Source: Bacillota bacterium
GTDB lineage: Bacteria; Bacillota; Bacilli; Paenibacillales; NBRC-103111
Reading direction: 5' to 3'
NCBI GenBank assembly: GCA_023386955.1
Contig: JAEWIS010000031.1
Span: 393,238 to 457,237 of the forward strand
Length of the DNA stretch: 64,000 bases
In this document: piece after piece, positions 58,290 through 64,000 of the stretch
How positions within the stretch are numbered: the stretch's first letter is position 1
Layout of the letters: every line of letters begins with the position of its first letter
Position numbers and translations under genes: made by a program
Notes under the pieces: model-generated
Seen by the model: the letters and a program-made list of their open reading frames with translations, nothing else
What the model was told of the DNA's origin: nothing
Databases searched by the model: none

Positions 58290-59411
58290 TTATTTGATCA
58301 AGATGGACTCAGTGGAATCCTTGTCGAAGAAGTGAACCTTGTTCATGTCGAATGCCAGCTTCACAGAAGTGCCGTCCTTGATGGCGGAACGTCCGTCAAC
58401 ACGGGCAACTACAGTTTCTGTACCCAGACCGGCCAAGTGAAGGAACATTTCGTGACCGAGGTTTTCGGTTACTTCCACGTTTGCATTCACGATGGTGTTC
58501 GGGGAGCCTTCCAGGAAGATCGGCTCATCATGGATGTCTTCGGAACGAAGGCCCATCACTACTTCCTTACCGATGTAACCCTTGTCGCGGAGGGACTTAG
58601 CTTTGCCACCCGGAACTTCAACGCGGATGCCGTTAGCCTTGAAGAATACAGCGCCGCCTTCGTCAGTCAGGGTACCATTGATGAAGTTCATGGAAGGAGT
58701 TCCGATGAAACCTGCAACGAACATGTTAACCGGGAAATTGTACATTTCGTCCGGAGTAGCAGCTTGTTGGATAACGCCTTGCTCCATAACTACGATCCGG
58801 TCGCCCATGGTCAAGGCTTCGGTTTGGTCATGCGTTACGTAGATGAAGGTGGTTTCCAGACGCTTGTGCAGCTTCAGGATTTCTGTACGCATCGCTACAC
58901 GCAGCTTGGCGTCCAAGTTGGAGAGCGGTTCGTCCATCAGGAACACTTGCGGTTCACGCACGATGGCGCGGCCCAGAGCAACACGTTGACGTTGACCACC
59001 GGACAAAGCCTTAGGCTTACGGTCCAGCAGGTGCTCGATGTCGAGGATTTTGGCAGCTTGACGAACGCGTGCGTCAATGTCGGCTTTCTTGAACTTACGC
59101 AGCTTCAAGCCGAATGCCATGTTTTGGTATACGTTCATGTGCGGGTACAGAGCGTAGGATTGGAACACCATTGCGATGTCGCGGTCCTTAGGAGCTACGT
59201 CATTCACCAGACGGTCACCGATGTACAGTTCGCCGGAAGTGATTTCTTCCAGGCCGGCAATCATACGAAGGGTGGTGGACTTACCGCAGCCGGAGCCGCC
59301 AACCAGTACTACGAATTCTTTATCTTTAATATCCAGATGGAAGTCTTTAACGGTCGGTTCGGTGTTTCCCGGATAAGTTTTTACGATATGGTGTAAGCGC
59401 ACGCCTGCCAT
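58290..59411 (-). CDS. msmX: Multi-sugar ABC transporter ATPase (MsmX/UgpC family)
   Basis: A 373-residue ATPase. Walker A GGSGCGKST, signature LSGGQRQRVALGRA, Walker B VFLMDEPLSNLDAK and the switch His in THDQTEA are intact. The C-terminal ~130 residues form the OB-type regulatory domain of the CUT1 group. In Bacillus, MsmX alone energises several importers that lack an ATPase; the two importers of this window lack one too. ATG 59411 follows GGGAGG. The sequence looks less GC-rich than its neighbours, as expected for codon use of a highly expressed gene. Confidence 0.95.
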   Translation of the reverse strand: MAGVRLHHIVKTYPGNTEPTVKDFHLDIKDKEFVVLVGGSGCGKSTTLRMIAGLEEITSGELYIGDRLVNDVAPKDRDIAMVFQSYALYPHMNVYQNMAFGLKLRKFKKADIDARVRQAAKILDIEHLLDRKPKALSGGQRQRVALGRAIVREPQVFLMDEPLSNLDAKLRVAMRTEILKLHKRLETTFIYVTHDQTEALTMGDRIVVMEQGVIQQAATPDEMYNFPVNMFVAGFIGTPSMNFINGTLTDEGGAVFFKANGIRVEVPGGKAKSLRDKGYIGKEVVMGLRSEDIHDEPIFLEGSPNTIVNANVEVTENLGHEMFLHLAGLGTETVVARVDGRSAIKDGTSVKLAFDMNKVHFFDKDSTESILIK

Positions 59412-59508
59412 ATTTAATTCCTCCCACATGATCATTTCTTGTCGTTCTTGATAGTCTTATCTTACCCTATCCCGGGTCTTGTGACTATGCACAAACCTTA
59501 CAAAAAAA

Positions 59509-60636
59509 CTACTTCCTTTTCGTCACTTTGTACAATAAAAGCGCTGTCTTTACCAAGACCGCATCGTTGAAGGTCCTGACGTCCTTGCCGGTCTCCTGCT
59601 TAAACTTGTCCAGCCTGTACAGAAGGGTGTTGCGGTGAATATACAGCCGCTTGGCCGTTTCGCTGACATTGCAGTCCAGCGCGAAGAAATTCTCCAGGGT
59701 GGACAGCATCTCCTGATCCAGCACATGGTCGATGCCGCGGAGAATATGGTCGACAAACTGCAGTCTGTCCTGATCAGGAACGGCGTACAGCAGCCTCTCC
59801 ATATGCATGGTCCAAGGCAAATGCAGATTGCTTCCTACATGGTACATTTTGCCCAGACGGATGGCCTCCCGCATCTCCTGGACCGAGGACAGCAATGACG
59901 CGGCAGGGGTTTTCGGATAATTGGTGGTGACATGGCACTCGCCAACCCACTCATTGGACAGCATCTCGTACAGGGCGCTACAGAGGGAAAACAAAGCCTC
60001 TTCCTGGGTTTCCTCCACGTCGAGCTCCCGGTCCTCATCCTGGCTTGCAGTCAAGAGCCCCTCCGAGCCAAGAATCAGCCACTCTTTTTCCATCAAGGGG
60101 ATCAGCAGGATCTCCTCATCAAAAAAGGACTCCAAAAGACGCTTCAGCTCCACATAGGATACCTTGCGCATACCGGTATAATCCCCATTCAGCAGGAATG
60201 GGATCCGCGGGGTATAAAGGGACAGCTGCGTAGCCAGCGGCTCCGGCATATCGGCACGGAAGTCTCCGGATTCCAGCCGCTCCAACATCCATTCCCGCAC
60301 CAGCAAGGCTTTGCGCTCGTCCTCATTGGCAGGCTGCACCGGCTCATCGTGCTTGACGGGGGTTTTTCCTCCCCATGCCTCCAGTAGCATCTCCACCAGC
60401 CTCAGCTCAGAGGGAGTCACAAGCGCCTCTTCCAGCTCCAGCACATCTACCTGCTCCGGATCGGGGGCCCCCAGAGCCACATAGACCTTCCCGTTTTTAC
60501 CTGCCTTCCGTATCAGACCTTCCTGTGTCTGCCGCCGTCCCGCCAGCCGGTCCCAATCGTCTGCGGACATAACCTCCCTTTTCAAGGGGATTTGGAGAAT
60601 CTCCTTCAGCTCTTCCACAATATGATCCCAGTCCAT
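59509..60636 (-). CDS. PucR/CdaR-type helix-turn-helix regulator
   Basis: A 375-residue cytoplasmic regulator. The C-terminal part (about 305-370) is the PucR HTH domain with FFALDCNVSETAKRLYIHRN and TLLYRLDKFKQETGKDV, like CdaR. The middle region resembles a GAF/GGDEF-like sensory section. It follows no obvious operon and lies next to the msmX-like gene on the same strand, suggesting a link to sugar transport, but this is only position. The ATG at 60636 follows GGAG. Confidence 0.85.
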   Translation of the reverse strand: MDWDHIVEELKEILQIPLKREVMSADDWDRLAGRRQTQEGLIRKAGKNGKVYVALGAPDPEQVDVLELEEALVTPSELRLVEMLLEAWGGKTPVKHDEPVQPANEDERKALLVREWMLERLESGDFRADMPEPLATQLSLYTPRIPFLLNGDYTGMRKVSYVELKRLLESFFDEEILLIPLMEKEWLILGSEGLLTASQDEDRELDVEETQEEALFSLCSALYEMLSNEWVGECHVTTNYPKTPAASLLSSVQEMREAIRLGKMYHVGSNLHLPWTMHMERLLYAVPDQDRLQFVDHILRGIDHVLDQEMLSTLENFFALDCNVSETAKRLYIHRNTLLYRLDKFKQETGKDVRTFNDAVLVKTALLLYKVTKRK

Positions 60637-60745
60637 AACCACTGCTCCTATGCCGCCTAATTGAAATCTGCGGGGTATCTCTTTCTATTGTAACATATGA
60701 GGCTTGCCTTCACAGCATGTCCCAAAACACTGCCCCTTCCCCCAA

Positions 60746-60781
60746 AAAAGAAATCCCCCGAGGCAGTGGCCCAGGGGGATC
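60746..60781 (-). terminator. Terminator of the NlpC/P60 gene
   Basis: ATCCCCC/GGGGGAT stem with a minus-strand T run at 60750-60744. Confidence 0.8.
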
Positions 60782-60793
60782 ATGGGGATATTC

Positions 60794-61645
60794 TTATTTG
60801 AGCAGCCGGCGGGCCGTTACATAATGGTCGTTCCACCAGCCCTTTTCTATCGTAGAGTATTTTACGCCGCCGTCGCCGTAGGTATGGATCATGTTTCCGT
60901 CACCCACATAGATCCCGACATGCCCTATTTTCCCGTTGGAGTCCTTGGTTGTAAAAAACACCAAATCCCCCACCTGCAGATTTGCCCGGCTGACGTAGGA
61001 TCCCTCCAAAGCCTGGTTGCGGGATACCCGGGGAAGCGTAATGCCATTCTGGGCAAAAACAGTTTTGACAAAGGAGGAGCAATCGAAGGTGGCTGTCTGG
61101 CCGTATTTGGCGCCGAATACATAAGGAGTTCCCAAATACTTGCGGGCATCAAGAATCAGCTTCACCTTCAGTTGGTCTTCCTTGGAGAGTACGCGTCTGG
61201 CTCCAATAAATTGGTCGGCGTAAGCACTCATCTTGCGGATAACCACCTCATCCTCCGACTTGGAGGACATGGCAAATTCATTGTTGCCCATATAAATCCC
61301 GTTAAAGGAGATATAGCCGTTGCTTCCGAAGAAGACGATATCCCCAGGCTGCACATTGCCGGACTCCTTTACGAAGGGCTTGTCCATTTTGTATTGGGCG
61401 TTCATGTATCGGGGAATCTCATAATCAAGCGTCTGGTAAATGTAATACACCAGGCCGGATGCATCAAAGCCCCTCGAGGGGGTCGCTTGGCCCTTGGCAA
61501 AATCCTGTCCTGCCATCTCACGAGCGATGGATACCGCATCCATGTCTGCCGCTGCTCCATGGGCCGTGCCTGCGCCACCTCCGGCATAAATCGCTGCTGC
61601 CGTCAATGTAACTGCCACAACCTGCTTTACTTTACGAGTAAACAA
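60794..61645 (-). CDS. Secreted NlpC/P60 endopeptidase with a degenerate first domain
   Basis: A 283-residue cell-wall peptidase. TTG at 61645 follows GGAGGG; the signal peptide ends near GTAHGAAA. The C-terminal domain is complete: FDCSSFVKTVFAQNG (Cys nucleophile), GHVGIYVGDGNMIH (His). The N-terminal half repeats the fold, but the Cys is replaced (GFDASGLVYYIY) and the His motif reads FNGIYMGNNEFA, so it cannot be catalytic and may bind wall peptides. A 70-bp inverted-repeat element sits just upstream of the start. Confidence 0.9.
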   Translation of the reverse strand: MFTRKVKQVVAVTLTAAAIYAGGGAGTAHGAAADMDAVSIAREMAGQDFAKGQATPSRGFDASGLVYYIYQTLDYEIPRYMNAQYKMDKPFVKESGNVQPGDIVFFGSNGYISFNGIYMGNNEFAMSSKSEDEVVIRKMSAYADQFIGARRVLSKEDQLKVKLILDARKYLGTPYVFGAKYGQTATFDCSSFVKTVFAQNGITLPRVSRNQALEGSYVSRANLQVGDLVFFTTKDSNGKIGHVGIYVGDGNMIHTYGDGGVKYSTIEKGWWNDHYVTARRLLK

Positions 61646-61668
61646 GAATTGATCCCTCCAAGGCTGCC

Positions 61669-61742
61669 TAGGCCGTGTCTGAAAACTCGTTGAGGGCATC
61701 CTTCAAATCTGCTCCCCTGGGAGTTTTCAGAACACGCCCTAA
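61669..61742. mobile_element. MITE-like element with ~20-bp terminal inverted repeats
   Basis: Left end TAGGCCGTGTCTGAAAACTC, right end GAGTTTTCAGAACACGCCCTA; the ends match except for one indel and one mismatch. TA lies at both outer ends, as for TA-targeted insertion. The ~30-bp interior has no gene. The ends resemble those of several Firmicutes insertion sequences, which is from memory only. Confidence 0.6.
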
Positions 61743-62039
61743 GATTGTGTGAATTGTGTAGAATCTCCCGATTTGGCAAAACCATGATCGGTTATACTAA
61801 GGTTACCATGGTAAAGACGCCTTCTCCCATACAAAAATACTGGTACAAGAGCCACCAAAAACATACCGGTGCCAATTGATGCCTGGTCTGGCAACGATTC
61901 CACACACAACAATCATAAGGATGGCTTATCAGCAGCCATTCTATTACAAAATAAAAAGAATTTACTTGAGGAAAAATAAGACTACAATAGATAGATAAAG
62001 CAGAGGTTTGCCAAAAGATTGATTGGAGGAGGATCAGAC
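61743..62039. promoter_or_regulatory. Control region of the thiamine-binding-like and NlpC/P60 genes
   Basis: Contains the palindrome TTACCATGGTAA near 61803-61814 and a promoter for the plus-strand gene: TTTACT 61961-61966, 16-bp spacer, TACAAT 61983-61988. No gene seen. Confidence 0.5.
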
Positions 62040-62345
62040 ATGGCTATTGTGGAGGTTACCATTGTTCCGCTGGGCACAGGAAGCCCAAGCGTCAGCCATT
62101 ACGTGGCGGAGGTACATAAGGTGCTGGAGCAGGCGGAGGAGGCGGTGAAGTTTCAGCTGACGCCGATGAGCACCATTATAGAAGGAGAGCTGGACCAGCT
62201 TTTGGCCGTTGTCCGGCGTATGCATGAGGTTCCGTTTCTGAAGGGGGCGGCCCGGGTGAGTACGACGATAAAGATTGACGACCGAAGGGACAAGGCCGCC
62301 ACGATGGAGTCCAAACTTCAATCCGTCAGGGACAAGCTAGAGTAG
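62040..62345 (+). CDS. MTH1187 family (thiamine-binding-like) protein
   Basis: A 101-residue protein of the UPF0045/MTH1187 family, a ferredoxin-like fold forming tetramers that bind small ligands such as thiamine. Recognisable segments: IVEVTIVPLGTGSPSVSHYV and LTPMSTIIEGELDQLL. GGAGGAGG precedes the ATG. It is convergent with the HAD gene, with a 14-base gap. Ligand not provable here. Confidence 0.85.
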   Translation: MAIVEVTIVPLGTGSPSVSHYVAEVHKVLEQAEEAVKFQLTPMSTIIEGELDQLLAVVRRMHEVPFLKGAARVSTTIKIDDRRDKAATMESKLQSVRDKLE

Positions 62346-62359
62346 AGGACTACGCTTCT

Positions 62360-63196
62360 TTATCCTCTTTTAATGTAGGGGGCAGCATGCTCCTTTAACC
62401 AGCACGCGACGCCATCCTCGCTGTTGGCTCCGATAATCCCGGTTGCAGCCGCTTTGAGCGTCTCCACTGCGTTGGACACAGCATAACACTCATCCGCTAC
62501 CGCAAACATCGGAAGATCGTTCAAGCCGTCGCCGAAGCAAACGACCCGGGTACATCCCAGCTTTTCCTTCAGCTTCAGAATAGCGTTTGCTTTGGTGGCC
62601 GGCTTGGGCATAATTTCACACCAATATTCAGTCCGGTAGAGCTCCTGTTGGAGGATACATTGGTAATGGGGATGATCCCGGAGGGCTTCATATACGGGCA
62701 GCAGGGTATCCCGTTCCCCCATGCAAATTAAGTAAAACACGTCCCCCGCATAAAGCCCCTCTGGTGAAGACAAGGGTTGAAACCGCTTGTCCCCTGGACG
62801 CTGGCTGAAGTAATACCTCATGCCTTCATTTTCTTTGCCTGTTAACCAGCAGACCCTCTCCACACCCTCCTGTTGGCTGTATACCAAAGGAAAGAGCTGA
62901 TGCCGGGCCAGAAGGCGGGCTACCTCCATTTTTTCCTCCTGCTGAAAATAAGCCGAGAACAATGGAACGCCTGTAGCCGGATCCATAATAAATGCACCGT
63001 TGTTTACAATAACGGGCAGACGGGTCCTAAGTCCAGCGGTAACGGCTTGTGCGGAGGCAAAGGAGCGGGCAGTTGCATATGTAAAATGGATGTGGTTGTC
63101 TATCAAGTCTTGAATCACCCCTGCGCTGAAGGGGCTGATTTCATGATTCCGGGTAAGCAGAGTACCGTCAAGATCGGATACATACAAAGTTGTCAC
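62360..63196 (-). CDS. Cof-type HAD-IIB phosphatase
   Basis: A 278-residue cytoplasmic sugar- or cofactor-phosphatase. HAD motif I is VSDLDGTLLTRNH, motif II lies in YATARSFASA, the Lys in KPATKANAI, and motif IV is CFGDGLNDLPMF, followed by the C2B cap features. I chose GTG 63196 because GAGGAGG lies at ideal distance; an in-frame ATG at 63217 would place it inside the coding region. The substrate is unknown. Confidence 0.85.
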   Translation of the reverse strand: MTTLYVSDLDGTLLTRNHEISPFSAGVIQDLIDNHIHFTYATARSFASAQAVTAGLRTRLPVIVNNGAFIMDPATGVPLFSAYFQQEEKMEVARLLARHQLFPLVYSQQEGVERVCWLTGKENEGMRYYFSQRPGDKRFQPLSSPEGLYAGDVFYLICMGERDTLLPVYEALRDHPHYQCILQQELYRTEYWCEIMPKPATKANAILKLKEKLGCTRVVCFGDGLNDLPMFAVADECYAVSNAVETLKAAATGIIGANSEDGVACWLKEHAAPYIKRG

Positions 63197-63215
63197 TTTC
63201 CAGTCCTCCTCATAC

Positions 63216-63251
63216 AAAAAAACCGCTGCCCCTTGGTAGGAAGCTGCGGTT
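63216..63251 (-). terminator. Terminator of the tRNA cluster
   Basis: AACCGC/GCGGTT stem extended by an imperfect inner stem; minus-strand T run at 63222-63216. Confidence 0.7.
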
Positions 63252-63266
63252 GGTTAGTTATACATA

Positions 63267-63350
63267 TGGTGGAGGGCGATGGATTTGAACCACCGAACCC
63301 GAAGGAAGAGATTTACAGTCTCCCGCGTTTGGCCACTTCGCTAGCCCTCC
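63267..63350 (-). tRNA. tRNA-Tyr (GTA)
   Basis: Acceptor GGAGGGC/GCCCTCC, long variable arm, anticodon GTA in ACTGTAAA, CCA encoded. Confidence 0.95.
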
Positions 63351-63381
63351 ATGGGCGATAGACCACGTAGAAATAAAAAAA

Positions 63382-63457
<76 letters not shown>

Positions 63458-63477
63458 ACATGGACAAAAGATATAAA

Positions 63478-63554
63478 TGGCGGAGCCGACGAGATTCGAA
63501 CTCGCGGTCTCCTGCGTGACAGGCAGGCATGTTAGGCCTCTACACCACGGCTCC
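63478..63554 (-). tRNA. tRNA-Asp (GTC)
   Basis: Acceptor GGAGCCG/CGGCTCC, anticodon GTC in CCTGTCACG, CCA encoded. Confidence 0.95.
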
Positions 63555-63567
63555 GCGTAAAGTGAAA

Positions 63568-63643
63568 TGGTGGGCGCTGAGGGGATCGAACCCCCGACCC
63601 TCTGCTTGTAAGGCAGATGCTCTCCCGGCTGAGCTAAGCGCCC
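63568..63643 (-). tRNA. tRNA-Val (TAC)
   Basis: Acceptor GGGCGCT/AGCGCCC, anticodon TAC in CCTTACAAG, CCA encoded. Confidence 0.95.
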
Positions 63644-63652
63644 GGGTAAATA

Positions 63653-63729
63653 TGGTAGCGGCGAAGGGAATCGAACCCCCGACCTTTCGGGTATGAACCG
63701 AACGCTCTAGCCAGCTGAGCTACACCGCC
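63653..63729 (-). tRNA. tRNA-Met (CAT), elongator type
   Basis: Begins GGCGGTGTAGCTCAGC, anticodon CAT in GTTCATACC, CCA encoded. The sequence follows the Bacillus elongator tRNA-Met rather than the initiator, which would have an unpaired first base pair. Confidence 0.9.
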
Positions 63730-63755
63730 ATATTCAATCAAAAAAAGAGGTAATA

Positions 63756-63844
63756 CGGAGAGAGAGGGATTCGAACCCTCGCACCGCTAACGCAGTCTAA
63801 CCCCTTAGCAGAGGGTCCCCTTACAGCCACTTGGGTATCTCTCC
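63756..63844 (-). tRNA. tRNA-Ser (GCT)
   Basis: Acceptor GGAGAGA/TCTCTCC, long variable arm, anticodon GCT in CTGCTAAG. CCA is not encoded, unlike its neighbours. Confidence 0.93.
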
Positions 63845-64000
63845 ATAGCTTACAAATGCAGAGCTTGCGCCCTGAAAACCGGATGCGAAACGAGGTCACC
63901 GAAACCTCTTAAATCATATATCTTACCGCCCTTGTGAAGTTCCCGGTTTCCCGGGGTCCCCGCAAAGTACCTGCGTACTCTACGAAGCCTTTGCTTCACT
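63845..64000 (-). other. Spacer upstream of the tRNA cluster, probably next to an rRNA operon
   Basis: The minus strand contains a segment ending CCGGTTTTCAGGGCGC; its plus-strand complement CTGAAAACCGGATGCGAAAC is typical of spacers beside Bacillales rRNA genes. No rRNA sequence itself is visible before the window ends. Confidence 0.4.

Noticed and set aside
63860..64000. 5S or 16S rRNA end at the right edge
   Set aside because: The text resembles rRNA spacer but no conserved rRNA segment is visible.

Overview
The window looks like a chromosomal segment of a Gram-positive, GC-rich, plant-polysaccharide-degrading bacterium of the Paenibacillus type. Evidence: Bacillales gene blocks (crh-whiA-yvcK-rapZ, hprK-lgt-ppaX-yvoF), strong AGGAGG ribosome sites, a CtsR-type clpP operator, CCA-encoding tRNAs, and paired lipoprotein/permease sugar transporters without their own ATPase, each next to a membrane-bound AraC-type sensor.

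Layout. 1-1571: a 183-bp symmetric repeat array, tRNA-Arg and clpP. 1602-4036: a DHA2-type MFS pump divergent from its TetR regulator, with two identical operator palindromes. 4044-9862: an ABC sugar-uptake operon with an AraC sensor. 10192-14725: crh, whiA, yvcK, rapZ, glcK. 14932-32657: a large pectin (probably rhamnogalacturonan) utilisation island with a toroid-type lyase-like protein, ABC importer, AraC sensor, MGH1-like glycosidase, GH105 hydrolase and a frameshifted secreted beta-helix lyase. 32859-35193: an RnfD/NqrB-like, ApbE and FMN-binding protein trio. 35569-39022: a nitrogenase-like locus (frameshifted NifD-like protein, NifH-like protein, NitT/TauT-type binding protein) with no K subunit. 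39683-43642: trxB, a TPR protein and prs. 43919-47030: two GH43 enzymes behind a XylR-like operator. 47528-54621: hisZGDBHAF-hisIE. 54988-59411: yvoF-ppaX-lgt-hprK and the MsmX-type ATPase that probably powers the ABC importers. 59509-63196: a PucR/CdaR-type regulator, an NlpC/P60 protein, a small thiamine-binding-like protein and a HAD phosphatase. 63267-63844: six tRNAs on the minus strand. The last 150 bases look like spacer next to an rRNA operon outside the window.

The genes fit a carbon-use theme. HprK phosphorylates Ser46 of Crh/HPr for catabolite control; YvcK and RapZ link to cell-wall and sugar metabolism; MsmX energises two importers; extracellular lyases supply oligosaccharides that cytoplasmic GH105, MGH1-like and GH43 enzymes finish. 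Accessory modules appear to have been inserted between otherwise conserved housekeeping blocks.

The most unusual signals are three symmetric four-unit repeat arrays with nearly fixed geometry but different sequences, a two-hairpin intercistronic element with covarying stems and one nested copy, and the nitrogenase-like locus beside a flavin electron-transfer trio.
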